DNA of 64,000 nt from Agrococcus terreus (GTDB lineage Bacteria; Actinomycetota; Actinomycetes; Actinomycetales; Microbacteriaceae): assembly GCF_014645235.1 (NCBI RefSeq), contig NZ_BMLM01000002.1:186001-250000 (forward strand), read 5' to 3'. Both the position numbers and the translations under genes were made by a program. The notes below the pieces were generated by a model. That model made no database searches and was not told where the DNA came from. It saw only the letters and a list, made by a program, of their open reading frames with translations. Shown here one piece after another: positions 51,513-61,471 of this stretch (within the stretch, counting starts at the first letter, position 1; the number at the start of each line of letters is the position of its first letter).

Positions 51513-51968
51513 TCAGCCCTCGTAGGCGCAGATGTCGTCGACGTTCGCCTGCGAGTGGCTCGACGGGTCGAACGTGTACGTCAGCCACTCCTTGGCGAGG
51601 CGCTTCGCGAGCTCGATGCCCACGACCCGCTGGCCCATGCAGAGCACCTGCGCGTCGTTCGAGAGGATCGAGCGCTCGACCGAGAACGAGTCGTGCGCGG
51701 TGACGGCGCGGATGCCGGAGACCTTGTTCGCCGCGATCGCGACGCCGAGGCCCGTGCCGCAGAAGAGGATCGCGCGGTCGGCCTCGCCGCGCGCGATGCG
51801 CTCGGCGGCCTCGATCGCGACCTTCGGGTACGAGGTGGCGCCGTCGGCGGAGTCGACGCCGACGTCGACGAGCGACTCCAGCAGCTCGTGGCCCTCGAGG
51901 TCGGCCTTCAGGATCTCCTTGTAGTCGTAGCCGGCCTTGTCGCTGCCGATGATGAGGCGGATCGCCAT
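51513..51968 (-). CDS. RpiB/LacAB family sugar-phosphate isomerase (probable D-erythrulose-4-phosphate isomerase)
   Basis: 151 residues. [20 protein letters not shown] is the phosphate-binding start, Cys70 in [21 protein letters not shown] is the catalytic base, and [22 protein letters not shown] replaces the usual ARxHND segment of ribose isomerases. That variant and the operon favour the DerI/EryI role (D-erythrulose 4-phosphate to D-erythrose 4-phosphate). It starts two bases after the kinase stop on the same mRNA. Confidence 0.82.
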   Translation of the reverse strand: MAIRLIIGSDKAGYDYKEILKADLEGHELLESLVDVGVDSADGATSYPKVAIEAAERIARGEADRAILFCGTGLGVAIAANKVSGIRAVTAHDSFSVERSILSNDAQVLCMGQRVVGIELAKRLAKEWLTYTFDPSSHSQANVDDICAYEG

Positions 51969-51970
51969 GG

Positions 51971-53698
51971 TCACTGCTCCTTGCCTGCGGTGAGGACGTC
52001 GTAGATGGTCGTGCAGATGAGCGCGAACGAGACCGCGCCCGGGTCGGGGGTGCCGATCGACCTGTCGCCGTGCGAGCGGGCGCGGCCGAGGGTCGCCGCC
52101 ATCGAGGCGGTCTCCTGCGCCGCCTCCTCGGCGACGCCGGCCGAGTGGCCCCAGGCGTCGCGGAGGCGCTGGCCGCCGGCGACTCGCTGCGCGAGGTCGT
52201 CTGCGAAGGGCACGATCGCGTCGATCATCGTCTTGTCGCCGACCTCGGCCTTGCCGAACGACATGACCGCGTCCTTGGCGGCGAGGACGCCGTCGGACAC
52301 GAGCGACGCCGTGACCTCGCGGTCGTCGCCGAGCTGCTCGCCCAGGGCGCGCAGCATCTCGCCCCAGATGGCGCCGGACGTGCCGCCCGCGCGGTCGCTC
52401 CAGGCGTCGGCTGCGCGCACCAGCGTCGTGCGGGCGCCAGCCCCTGCCCTGGCCGCGGCAGCCGCGGCATCGGAGCCCGCGCGGGAGCCGCGCTGCATGC
52501 CGATGCCGTGGTCGCCGTCGCCGGCGATCGCGTCCATGCGGCCGAGCTCGTCGGCGGCCTCGTCGATCGCGGCGGCGGCCGCGTGCAGGGAGGCCGCGAC
52601 GAGGGCGGCGGCGTCGCGCGACTCGGCGCTCGACTCGGGCACCTCCTCCTCGAGCTCCTCGACCACGACGGCGTCCGCGCGCCGCTGCGGCGTCACCGAG
52701 CCCTTCGAGAACCCAGGGGCGTCGGCAGGGGCGGCCCACAGCGCCTCGAGCTCGTCGTCGAGCCACAGCAGGGTGAGCGAGGCGCCGGCCATGTCGAAGC
52801 TCGTGCAGAGCTCGCCGACCTCGGGCTCGACGACCGCGATGCCGCGCTCCTCGAGCAGCTGGGCGACGCGGCGGTAGACGACGAAGAGCTCCTCGTACTT
52901 CACCGAGCCGAGGCCGTTCACGAGCGGCACGACGCGCGCGCCCTCGAGCTCGACACCCGCGGGCACCTCGTCGAGGAGGCGGGAGACCCACAGCTCGGCG
53001 AGCTCGTCGGCCGTCGGCACGTCGACCTCGTCGATGCCCGGCTCCCCGTGGATGCCGAGGCCGATGGCCATCTTGCCCTCGGGCACGGTGAACAGGGGCG
53101 CGTCTGCGCCCGGCAGCGTGCAGCCGGAGAAGGCGACGCCGAACGAGCGGGTGCGGTCGTTCGCCAGGCGCGCGACGCGCTCGACGCCGTCGAGGTCGTA
53201 GCCCGCCTCGGCCGCTGCGCCCGCGACCTTGAAGACCGCGAGGTCGCCGGCGATGCCGCGGCGCTTGTGCTCCTCGCCCTTGGGGGCGCTGAAGATGTCG
53301 TCCGTCACGGTCACGGTGCGGACGTCGACGCCCTCGGCGCGGAGCTTCTCCTGCGCCTGGTCGAAGTGCAGCACGTCGCCGGCGTAGTTGCCGTAGCTCA
53401 GCAGCACGCCGCGGCCCTGGTGCGAGACCTGGGCGATCTGCTGCACCTGGTGCGCGGACGGCGAGGCGAAGAGGTTGCCCATCACGGCGCCGTGCGCGAG
53501 GCCCGCGCCGACGAGGCCGCCGAAGGCGGGGTAGTGACCGCTGCCGCCGCCGATCACCACGGCCACCTGGTCGTCGTCGCCGCGCGTCGACCGCACGACG
53601 CCTCCGGGGGCCGCCTGCACCCAGCGGGCCGCTGCTGCGGCGAAGCCCTCGATCATCTCGTCGGCGAACCGGGACGGATCGTTGAACAGTCGCGTCAT
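51971..53698 (-). CDS. Dihydroxyacetone/erythrulose kinase family protein (DhaK-DhaL fusion)
   Basis: 575-residue ATP-dependent kinase with both domains in one chain. DhaK (1-335) has [12 protein letters not shown] at 50-61 and His217 in GIHGEPG, the residue that binds the substrate carbonyl. DhaL (about 365-575) has the nucleotide-binding GDGDHGIGM at 393-401 and GGTSGAIWG. In tetritol operons this type phosphorylates L- or D-erythrulose. ATG 53698 has GAGGAGAG upstream. First gene of kinase-rpiB-tpiA-gntR. Confidence 0.87.
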   Translation of the reverse strand: MTRLFNDPSRFADEMIEGFAAAAARWVQAAPGGVVRSTRGDDDQVAVVIGGGSGHYPAFGGLVGAGLAHGAVMGNLFASPSAHQVQQIAQVSHQGRGVLLSYGNYAGDVLHFDQAQEKLRAEGVDVRTVTVTDDIFSAPKGEEHKRRGIAGDLAVFKVAGAAAEAGYDLDGVERVARLANDRTRSFGVAFSGCTLPGADAPLFTVPEGKMAIGLGIHGEPGIDEVDVPTADELAELWVSRLLDEVPAGVELEGARVVPLVNGLGSVKYEELFVVYRRVAQLLEERGIAVVEPEVGELCTSFDMAGASLTLLWLDDELEALWAAPADAPGFSKGSVTPQRRADAVVVEELEEEVPESSAESRDAAALVAASLHAAAAAIDEAADELGRMDAIAGDGDHGIGMQRGSRAGSDAAAAAARAGAGARTTLVRAADAWSDRAGGTSGAIWGEMLRALGEQLGDDREVTASLVSDGVLAAKDAVMSFGKAEVGDKTMIDAIVPFADDLAQRVAGGQRLRDAWGHSAGVAEEAAQETASMAATLGRARSHGDRSIGTPDPGAVSFALICTTIYDVLTAGKEQ

Positions 53699-53747
53699 TG
53701 CGCTCTCCTCGGTCGGCACCCAGGCGGGCGCGGGATGTGCTCTGTCG

Positions 53748-53757
53748 ACCCTATAGG
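53748..53757 (-). promoter_or_regulatory. -10 element and overlapping operator of the dhaKL operon
   Basis: On the minus strand TAGGGT (53753-53748) overlaps the palindrome CCTATAGG (53750-53757), the same arrangement as at 49961. The expected leader is about 43 bases. The site also lies 126 bases before the divergent fba start. Confidence 0.65.
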
Positions 53758-53816
53758 AAGTTCGGTTCCTCCGGAACGAAGCGGTGCCCGCTCCCCCGCC
53801 GTCCATGCCCGATCGC

Positions 53817-53822
53817 TAGGCT
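53817..53822 (+). promoter_or_regulatory. Putative -10 element of fba
   Basis: TAGGCT, giving a leader of about 54 bases with the SD AAGGAG before ATG 53883. Confidence 0.4.
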
Positions 53823-53882
53823 GATCTGCGACATGCGCGGCTGCGTCCACGGCGGCCGCCGAGACGAGTCAAGGAGCTGTGC

Positions 53883-54911
<1,029 letters not shown>

Positions 54912-54924
54912 CCCGCGGCAGCGC

Positions 54925-54956
54925 GAAGGGCCCCCGCCTCGGCGGGGGCCCTTCGT
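54925..54956 (+). terminator. Terminator of fba
   Basis: Near-perfect stem CGAAGGGCCCCCG.../...CGGGGGCCCTTCG over 32 bases with a CTCG tetraloop, 14 bases after the fba stop. Confidence 0.85.
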
Positions 54957-54993
54957 CGTGCATGCTGCTCCACTGCCGGAGCGGCGCGGCGCG

Positions 54994-55437
54994 CTACTCC
55001 CAGTCGTCGTCGTTCTCGTCGATGATGCGGTCGGTGCCCTCGGGCATCGTCGTGTCGTCGACCCCGTTGTCGTCCGTGTCCACCGAGGCGGCCGAGCCGC
55101 CGTGCTCGTCGGGGATGTCGGCCGGGTCGTCGCCCTCGAACTCCTCGTCGCGCGACTCCGAGCCCTCCGGGGCGTCGTCGTCGTCGATCTCGTCGAGCTC
55201 GTCGGTCGCGAGCACGCGGTCGTCGTCGCTCGACTCCCCGATCGACTCGTCGTAGTCCTCGCCGTCGGCCATCTGGTCGGCCCATCCGTCGGGCTGGCCG
55301 TCGTCGGCGGACCCTCGGTCCACCTCGGCGGTCGAGATGCCGCCGCTCGCCTCGGGGGCGTCGTCCACCTGGTCGGCATCGATCTCGCCCGCCTGGCGGA
55401 TCGATCCGAGGTCCTCGTCTCGCAGATCGCTGGTCAT
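54994..55437 (-). CDS. Highly acidic, disordered hypothetical protein
   Basis: 147 residues, more than a third Asp or Glu, with no Cys, no Phe-rich core and no membrane segment; probably disordered. It starts MTSDLRDEDLGSIRQ and ends IIDENDDDWE. Actinobacteria often have such short acidic proteins without a known role. ATG 55437 follows TAGCGT by six bases, so the gene has a promoter of the common leaderless kind. Confidence 0.7.
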   Translation of the reverse strand: MTSDLRDEDLGSIRQAGEIDADQVDDAPEASGGISTAEVDRGSADDGQPDGWADQMADGEDYDESIGESSDDDRVLATDELDEIDDDDAPEGSESRDEEFEGDDPADIPDEHGGSAASVDTDDNGVDDTTMPEGTDRIIDENDDDWE

Positions 55438-55443
55438 GCCGCC

Positions 55444-55449
55444 ACGCTA
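55444..55449 (-). promoter_or_regulatory. Putative -10 element of leaderless acidic-protein gene
   Basis: TAGCGT on the minus strand, six bases before ATG 55437. Confidence 0.5.
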
Positions 55450-55487
55450 GCCAGCCGCTCTGGGAGCGGGCATGGAGCGCGATGCGC

Positions 55488-56516
55488 TCAGCGGTTGCGG
55501 CTGGGGCGCAGCTCCTTGGGCAGCGAGAAGATGAGGTCCTCCTCGGCCGTGCGCACCTCGGTCACGTCGGCGTAGCCCGCATCCTCGAGCTCGGCGAGCA
55601 CCTCCCGCACGAGCCCCTCGGGGACGCTCGCGCCGCTCGTCACGCCCACGGTGCGCACCCCGTCGAGCCAGGCCTGCTGGATCTCGGTCGAGTAGTCGAC
55701 CCGATGCGCAGCCTTCGCGCCGTGCTCGAGCGCCACCTCGACGAGGCGCACCGAGTTCGACGAGTTCGCGCTGCCGACCACGATGACGAGGTCGGCGTCG
55801 GCGGCGACCTTCTTGATCGCGACCTGGCGGTTCTGCGTCGCGTAGCAGATGTCGTCGCTCGGCGGATCCTGGAGGTGCGGGAACCGCAGGCGCAGGCGCC
55901 GCACGGTCTCCATCGTCTCGTCGACCGAGAGCGTCGTCTGGCTGAGCCAGACCAGCTTCTCGGGATCGGCGACCTGCACGGTGTCGGCCTCGTCGGGGTC
56001 GTTGACGATCGTGACGCGGTCGGGCGCGTGGCCCGCGGTGCCCTCGACCTCCTCGTGCCCGTCGTGGCCGATGAGCAGGATGTGGAAGTCGTCGCGCGCG
56101 AAGCGGATCGCCTCGCGGTGCACCTTGGTGACGAGCGGGCAGGTCGCGTCGATCGCGTCGAGGCCGCGGTCGGCCGCCGCCTGCACGACCATCGGGCTCA
56201 CGCCATGGGCGCTGAAGATGACGCGCGCGCCCTCCGGGATGGCGTCGACCTCGTCGACGAAGATCGCGCCCTCCGCCTCGAGCGACGACACGACGTGCTT
56301 GTTGTGGACGATCTCCTTGCGCACGTAGATCGGCGCGCCGTACTGCTGGAGCGCCTTCTCGACCGCGAGCACCGCGCGGTCGACGCCGGCGCAGTAGCCG
56401 CGGGGCGTCGCGAGCAGGATGCGCTTGCCGCCCTCGACGGCGCGGTCCTCGAGCCGGCCGCGGCGGAGCGCCGGGCGCGGGGCGTCGAGGGGGACCCTGC
56501 CGTTCGTGATCGTCAC
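55488..56516 (-). CDS. ispH: 4-hydroxy-3-methylbut-2-enyl diphosphate reductase
   Basis: 342-residue IspH (LytB), last enzyme of the MEP isoprenoid route. The iron-sulfur Cys residues are Cys42 ([10 protein letters not shown]), Cys126 ([11 protein letters not shown]) and Cys224 (ICYATQNR). His154 and Glu156 in GHEEVEGT are the substrate/proton residues. A 30-residue N-terminal extension precedes the core. GTG 56516 follows TAGACT by six bases. Divergent from xseA. Confidence 0.95.
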   Translation of the reverse strand: MTITNGRVPLDAPRPALRRGRLEDRAVEGGKRILLATPRGYCAGVDRAVLAVEKALQQYGAPIYVRKEIVHNKHVVSSLEAEGAIFVDEVDAIPEGARVIFSAHGVSPMVVQAAADRGLDAIDATCPLVTKVHREAIRFARDDFHILLIGHDGHEEVEGTAGHAPDRVTIVNDPDEADTVQVADPEKLVWLSQTTLSVDETMETVRRLRLRFPHLQDPPSDDICYATQNRQVAIKKVAADADLVIVVGSANSSNSVRLVEVALEHGAKAAHRVDYSTEIQQAWLDGVRTVGVTSGASVPEGLVREVLAELEDAGYADVTEVRTAEEDLIFSLPKELRPSRNR

Positions 56517-56522
56517 CCGCCC

Positions 56523-56528
56523 AGTCTA
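56523..56528 (-). promoter_or_regulatory. Putative -10 element of leaderless ispH
   Basis: TAGACT on the minus strand, six bases before GTG 56516. Confidence 0.5.
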
Positions 56529-56624
56529 CGTTGGGAGGCGACGCGCCGCCTGGGCGGCGGGGCCTCCCCGCTGCGCCGGCGGCGGACGCCTACGCCGCTC
56601 GCGCGGCACGACGACGGGAGCTGC

Positions 56625-57848
56625 ATGGCCGAGCGGATCACGGGCACGCCCGACGAGCCGTGGAGCGTCGAGCGCCTCGGCGCCGAGCTGAAGTCGTACA
56701 TCGGCCGCCTCGGCCACCTGTGGGTCGAGGGAGAGATCACGCAGTGGTCGAACTCGCGCGGCAACGTCTTCGGCAAGCTCAAGGACGTCGAGGGCGGCGC
56801 GACGGTCTCGTTCAACGTGTGGCGCTCGACGCTGCAGGCGATCGACGGCGAGTTCTCGCAGGGCGACCGCGCCGTGCTGCTCGTGAAGCCCGACTACTGG
56901 CCGCGCGGCGGCACGCTCTCGATGGTGGCGGCGCAGATCCGCCACGTCGGCCTGGGCGACCTGCTCGCGCGCCTCGAGGCGCTGCGCCGCCAGCTGGCGG
57001 CCGAGGGCCTGTTCGAGGCGTCGCGCAAGCGCCCGCTGCCGTTCCTGCCCGGCACGATCGGGCTCATCACCGGCCGCGACTCCGACGCCGAGAAGGACGT
57101 GCTGCGGAACGCGCAGCTGCGCTGGCCCGACGTGCGCTTCCGGGTCGAGCACGCCGCCGTGCAGGGCGACCAGACGGTGCCGACGGTGCTCGCGGCGCTC
57201 GCGCGGCTCGAGGCCGACCCCGAGGTCGACGTGATCGTCATCGCGCGCGGCGGCGGCGACTTCCAGAACCTGCTGGGCTTCTCGGACGAGCGGCTCGTGC
57301 GCGCCGTCGCCGCCGCGACCACGCCGGTCGTCTCCGCCATCGGGCACGAGGCCGACCGGCCGCTGCTCGACGACGTCGCCGACCTCCGCGCATCCACCCC
57401 CACCGACGCGGCGAAGCGCGTCGTGCCCGACGTGGCCGAGGAGCGGGCGCGCATCGCGCAGGCCCGCGCGCAGCTGGGCATGCGGCTCACGCAGCTCGTG
57501 GCGCGCGAGGCCGAGCGGCTCGAGGCGTTCCGCTCGCGGCCCGCGCTCGCCCGTCCCGAGACGATGATCGACCAGCGCGCCGAGGAGCTCGCCCGGCTCG
57601 CGGCGCGCGCCGACGAGCTCGCGGGCCGCGCCGTCGACCTCGGCGCGCAGCGGCTCGAGCACCTGCGCGGCACGCTGCGGGCGCTGAGCCCGCAGTCGAC
57701 GCTCGACCGCGGCTACGCCGTCGTGCAGACCGCCGAGGGCCACGTGCTCCGCGACGCGGCCGACGCCTCCCCCGGCGACCGCGTGCTCGTCACGCTCGCG
57801 GCCGGCTCCATCGCCGCCGACGTGCAGGAGGCGCACCCGGTCGAGTGA
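56625..57848 (+). CDS. xseA: Exodeoxyribonuclease VII large subunit
   Basis: 407-residue XseA. The N-terminal OB fold is at about 12-110 (IGRLGHLWVEGEITQWSNSRGNVFGKLKD). The catalytic core has GLITGRDSDAEKDVL, VIVIARGGGDFQNLLGFSDERLVRA and PVVSAIGHEADRPLLDDVADLRASTPTDAA, all diagnostic; a coiled-coil region follows. It degrades single-stranded DNA with XseB. Its partner xseB is 2.7 kb away, beyond an inverted argE-transporter pair. Confidence 0.95.
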   Translation: MAERITGTPDEPWSVERLGAELKSYIGRLGHLWVEGEITQWSNSRGNVFGKLKDVEGGATVSFNVWRSTLQAIDGEFSQGDRAVLLVKPDYWPRGGTLSMVAAQIRHVGLGDLLARLEALRRQLAAEGLFEASRKRPLPFLPGTIGLITGRDSDAEKDVLRNAQLRWPDVRFRVEHAAVQGDQTVPTVLAALARLEADPEVDVIVIARGGGDFQNLLGFSDERLVRAVAAATTPVVSAIGHEADRPLLDDVADLRASTPTDAAKRVVPDVAEERARIAQARAQLGMRLTQLVAREAERLEAFRSRPALARPETMIDQRAEELARLAARADELAGRAVDLGAQRLEHLRGTLRALSPQSTLDRGYAVVQTAEGHVLRDAADASPGDRVLVTLAAGSIAADVQEAHPVE

Positions 57849-57878
57849 CCGGATGCGCCTCCTGGCGGGGCCGACGGT

Positions 57879-59168
57879 TCAGCGCTGACCGAACGTGCGT
57901 CGCACGAAGAACAGGCCCACGAGCGAGAGCGCCGCGATCGCCATGTAGTACAGGCTCGGCGCGTTGAGCGAGCCGGTCGTCGTGATGAGCCACGTGAGCA
58001 CGAGCGGCGCGATGCCGCCGAGCAGCGTGACGCCCACGTTGTACGTGATCGACAGGCCCGTGCCGCGGATCTCGGCCGGGAACATCGATGAGAGCAGGCC
58101 CGGCAGCGGCGCGAAGTAGAACGCCATGATGAGGCCGAGCAGCGCGATCGAGACGATGAGCGCGGGCACGCTGCGGAGCGTCACGATCACCTGGAAGATC
58201 GGCCAGGCGAGCACGAGCGCCGCGATGGCCGCCCACGTCATCACCCGCGCGGGGCCGACCCGGTCGGCGAGGTGGCCGACGTACGGCGAGCCGAACAGCG
58301 CGATCGCGCCCGCCACGACGCCGCCGAGGTAGGCGGCCGTGGGCGGCACGTCGAGGTTCGCGACCGCGAACGTCGGCATGTACAGGATCATGTAGACCGA
58401 GATCGTGGCGACGCCGATGACGGCCGAGCCCGCGAGCATCCGGCCCAGGTGCTGCGTGAGCAGCGTGCCCATGGGCGAGCGCGCGCGGTCCTTCGCGCCG
58501 AGCTCGTCGGGCTCGGCGAGGCGGGCGCGGATGTAGAGGCCGACCGGGCCGATGAGCAGCCCCACGAAGAACGGCACGCGCCAGCCCCACGAGTCGAGCT
58601 GCTCGGCCGTCAGGTACGTGTTGAGCGCGAAGCCGAAGGCCGACGCGAGCAGCATCGAGGCGCCCTGCGCGGCGATCTGCCACGACGCGTAGAACATCTT
58701 CTTGTGCGGCGCCGTCTCGATGAGGAACGTCGTCGCGGTGCCGAACTCGCCGCCCGCCGAGAAGCCCTGGATGAGGCGCGAGAGCAGGATGATCACGCCG
58801 CCCCAGACGCCGACCATCGCGTACGTGGGCGCGACGGCCATGAGCAGCGTGCCGACCATCATGAGCAGGAGCGTCAGCGTGAGCGCGTTCTTGCGGCCCT
58901 TGCGGTCGGCGTACGAGCCGAGCAGCCAGCCGCCGAGCGGTCGGATGAGGTAGGTCGTCGCGAACGTCGCGAACGTGTAGATGAGGCCGTACTCGCCCGC
59001 GTCGGGGAAGAAGATGCGGGTGATGACGACGGCGAACGACGCGTACACGATGATGTCGAACCACTCGAGGGCGGCGCCGATCGAGCTGGAGATCACGGCC
59101 TTCCGCGCGGCGCGCAGCCGCTCGGGCGTGACCTCGGGGGCGGGTGCCCCGGGGGCGGTGGCGGTCAT
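57879..59168 (-). CDS. MFS transporter, metabolite:H+ symporter (MHS) family
   Basis: 429-residue carrier of the MHS group (proline/betaine, citrate, shikimate carriers). SSSIGAALEWFDIIVYASFAVVI and RPLGGWLLGSYADRKGRKNALT are the group signature, and RLIQGFSAGGEFGTATTFLIETAPHKKMFY is the second conserved run. Twelve helices. ATGA overlap with argE. Probably imports the N-acyl amino acid or amino acid that ArgE handles. Confidence 0.88.
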   Translation of the reverse strand: MTATAPGAPAPEVTPERLRAARKAVISSSIGAALEWFDIIVYASFAVVITRIFFPDAGEYGLIYTFATFATTYLIRPLGGWLLGSYADRKGRKNALTLTLLLMMVGTLLMAVAPTYAMVGVWGGVIILLSRLIQGFSAGGEFGTATTFLIETAPHKKMFYASWQIAAQGASMLLASAFGFALNTYLTAEQLDSWGWRVPFFVGLLIGPVGLYIRARLAEPDELGAKDRARSPMGTLLTQHLGRMLAGSAVIGVATISVYMILYMPTFAVANLDVPPTAAYLGGVVAGAIALFGSPYVGHLADRVGPARVMTWAAIAALVLAWPIFQVIVTLRSVPALIVSIALLGLIMAFYFAPLPGLLSSMFPAEIRGTGLSITYNVGVTLLGGIAPLVLTWLITTTGSLNAPSLYYMAIAALSLVGLFFVRRTFGQR

Positions 59169-60352
59169 GCGGTCTCCTCTGCTGCGGGCGCGATGCTGAG
59201 CGCGTCGACCAGGCGGTCGACGAACGCCTCGCAGGCGTCGATCTGGTCGAGCTCGATGAACTCGTCGGGGGCGTGGGCCTGGGCGATGTCGCCCGGGCCG
59301 CACACGACGGTGGGGATGCCCGCGTTCGCGAACAGGCCCGCTTCGGTGCCGTAGGTCACCTTGTCGTCGCTGGGCTCGGCGCCCCACGCGGCGGCGAGGG
59401 CGACGATGTCCGCGTCGGCCGGGGTGTCGACGCCGGGCGCCGCGGCCGTGGTCGTGAGGGTCACGCTCGCGCCCGGGTGGCGTTCCTGCATGCCCGCCTC
59501 GATGCGGCGGCACTCGGCGCGGAAGCGCTCGACGAGCGCGTCGTGGTCGACGGTCGTGAGCGCGCGGAACTCGAAGTGCACCGTGCACTCGGCGGGGATC
59601 GTGTTGATGGCGATGCCGCCGTCGATGCGGTTGACGCTCACGCTCGTGTAGGGCACGACGTAGCCTTCGTCGAAGGGGCCCTCGGCGCGCATCTCGTCGG
59701 CGACGCCCTGCACGAAGCGCACGAGCTCGGCCGCCGCGACGATCGCGTTCTCGCCCTGGGGGGTGAGCGAGGAGTGGGCGGCCAGGCCGCGCACGTCGAC
59801 GCGGAAGACGTTCATCGACTTGTGGCCGCGCACGATCCGCATGCTCGTCGGCTCTCCCACGACGCAGCCGCGCGGGGCGATGCCGCGGCGCGCGATCTCG
59901 TCGACGAGGCCGATCGCGCCGACGCAGCCGACCTCCTCGTCGTACGAGAGGGCGAGGTGGATGGGCTCGGCGAGCCGGGCCGCGACCATCGCGGGCGCCT
60001 TCGCGAGCACGACGCCGATGAACGACTTCATGTCGGCGCTGCCGCGCGCGTAGAGGCGGCCGTCGCGGACCTCCGGGGCGAAGGGCTCGCTGCTCCACGC
60101 CTGCCCGTCGACGGGGACGACGTCGGTGTGGCCGGAGAGCACGATGCCGCCGGTGGTCGTGCCGTCGGCGGCGGGGATCGTGGCGAGCAGGTTGGCCTTC
60201 CGGCCGTCCTCGCTGGGCACCCGCACGGGCTCGAGCCCGAGCGCGCGGAGGTCGGCCTCGACCTGGTCGACGAGCGGGAGGTTCGTCTCGCGGCTCGTGG
60301 TGTCGACGCGGATGAGCCGCTCGATCTGCTCCATGGTGGCGTCTGCGGGCAC
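59165..60352 (-). CDS. argE: Acetylornithine deacetylase (M20 family)
   Basis: 395-residue M20 metallohydrolase. Metal ligands are visible in VLSGHTDVVPV, YARGSADMKSF, LSYDEEVGC (catalytic Glu pair), VVGEPTSM and QAHAPDEFIE. GTG 60352 has AGGAGG six bases upstream, better than the downstream ATG 60334. The length and motifs match ArgE rather than DapE. Coupled to an MHS carrier, it may work in uptake and use of N-acetylated amino acids rather than arginine biosynthesis. Confidence 0.85.
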   Translation of the reverse strand: MPADATMEQIERLIRVDTTSRETNLPLVDQVEADLRALGLEPVRVPSEDGRKANLLATIPAADGTTTGGIVLSGHTDVVPVDGQAWSSEPFAPEVRDGRLYARGSADMKSFIGVVLAKAPAMVAARLAEPIHLALSYDEEVGCVGAIGLVDEIARRGIAPRGCVVGEPTSMRIVRGHKSMNVFRVDVRGLAAHSSLTPQGENAIVAAAELVRFVQGVADEMRAEGPFDEGYVVPYTSVSVNRIDGGIAINTIPAECTVHFEFRALTTVDHDALVERFRAECRRIEAGMQERHPGASVTLTTTAAAPGVDTPADADIVALAAAWGAEPSDDKVTYGTEAGLFANAGIPTVVCGPGDIAQAHAPDEFIELDQIDACEAFVDRLVDALSIAPAAEETA

Positions 60353-60505
60353 GGCGGCCTCCTCGCGGTTCGCGGATGGGACGGAGTCGATCCTGGCACG
60401 TCGTGAGCGACGCGGCCCGCACACATCTGATATCCCGTCGCCGCTCCGACCTCCCCTGCCGCCCGGCCGCCCGCCCGGCGCCCGCGCCGCGTCGGCCCCC
60501 GGGGG

Positions 60506-60511
60506 TAGGCT
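60506..60511 (+). promoter_or_regulatory. Putative -10 element of leaderless xseB
   Basis: TAGGCT, six bases before GTG 60518. This means xseB has its own promoter after separation from xseA. Confidence 0.5.
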
Positions 60512-60517
60512 TGCGAG

Positions 60518-60757
60518 GTGACCACCACGCCCAGCACGCCCGTCGACGAGCTGTCGTACGAGGCCGCGCGCGACGAGCTCGTGCGCGTCGTGCAGGAGCT
60601 CGAGTCGGGCGGCGCATCGCTCGAGCAGTCGCTCGCCCTCTGGGAGCGCGGCAACGCGCTCGCCGACCGCTGCGAGCAGTGGCTGCAGGGCGCGAAGGCG
60701 CGGCTCGACGCGGCGCGCGCCGCCGGCTCCGCGAGCACGGACGCCGCCGAGGCATGA
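60518..60757 (+). CDS. xseB: Exodeoxyribonuclease VII small subunit
   Basis: 79-residue XseB, usual length. [45 protein letters not shown] is the characteristic helical hairpin that binds XseA. GTG 60518 fits the promoter spacing. Overlaps the DUF4245 gene by ATGA. Confidence 0.95.
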   Translation: MTTTPSTPVDELSYEAARDELVRVVQELESGGASLEQSLALWERGNALADRCEQWLQGAKARLDAARAAGSASTDAAEA

Positions 60758-61413
60758 GCCCCGATCGCACCCCGCGGGCGCCGAGGCAGCGTCCGCAGCG
60801 CATCGTCGCGGAGCTCGGCCGGCCCGAGACGCCGCAGGAGACGTTCGAGCGCAAGGCCGCCGCCTCGAAGCGGCACCGCGACAACCAGACGTTCACGAAC
60901 CTCGCCGCGGCGGTCATCGTCTGCCTCGCGGTCGTGCTCGTCATGGTGCTCGTCGTGCTCCGGCCCGACCCTGCCCCGCAGGATCCGATCGACGTGGCCG
61001 CCGCCGCCGGCTCCGCCGAGGCGACGGTCGACGTCGAGCTCGTCGCGCCCGGGCTGCCCGAGGGCTGGGCGGCCAACGCCGCGGAGCTGCGCACCGGCAG
61101 CGGCCAGGTGCTCACCTGGTACGCCGGCTACGTGACGCCCGAGCAGCAGTTCCTCTCGGTCACGCAGGCGATCGACGCCAACCCCACCTGGCTCGCGCAG
61201 GCGATCCGCGACGCCCCCGAGACGGGCGAGCGCACCGTCGACGGCATCGCGTGGACCGAGCACGACCAGCGCGGCGTCGACGGCGCCGGCAACCTCGCCT
61301 ACGTGCTCACAGCTGAGGTCGGCGCATCGACCGTCATCGTCGCCGGCACCGCGGGCGACGTCGAGCTCGACGCGTTCGTCGAGGCCGTGAGCGAGCAGCT
61401 CGCCGCCGGCTGA
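60754..61413 (+). CDS. DUF4245 domain-containing membrane protein
   Basis: 219 residues. A basic N-terminal tail with [49 protein letters not shown] gives one membrane helix at about 52-72; the rest is extracytoplasmic ([47 protein letters not shown]). DUF4245 proteins are actinobacterial, function unknown. The usual neighbour glpX is missing between this gene and fumC. Confidence 0.85.
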   Translation: MSPDRTPRAPRQRPQRIVAELGRPETPQETFERKAAASKRHRDNQTFTNLAAAVIVCLAVVLVMVLVVLRPDPAPQDPIDVAAAAGSAEATVDVELVAPGLPEGWAANAAELRTGSGQVLTWYAGYVTPEQQFLSVTQAIDANPTWLAQAIRDAPETGERTVDGIAWTEHDQRGVDGAGNLAYVLTAEVGASTVIVAGTAGDVELDAFVEAVSEQLAAG

Positions 61414-61471
61414 CGCCGGCCCCCGAAGCACCCAGACGCATCCGAACCCCCACGCAGGAAGGCACGACGAC

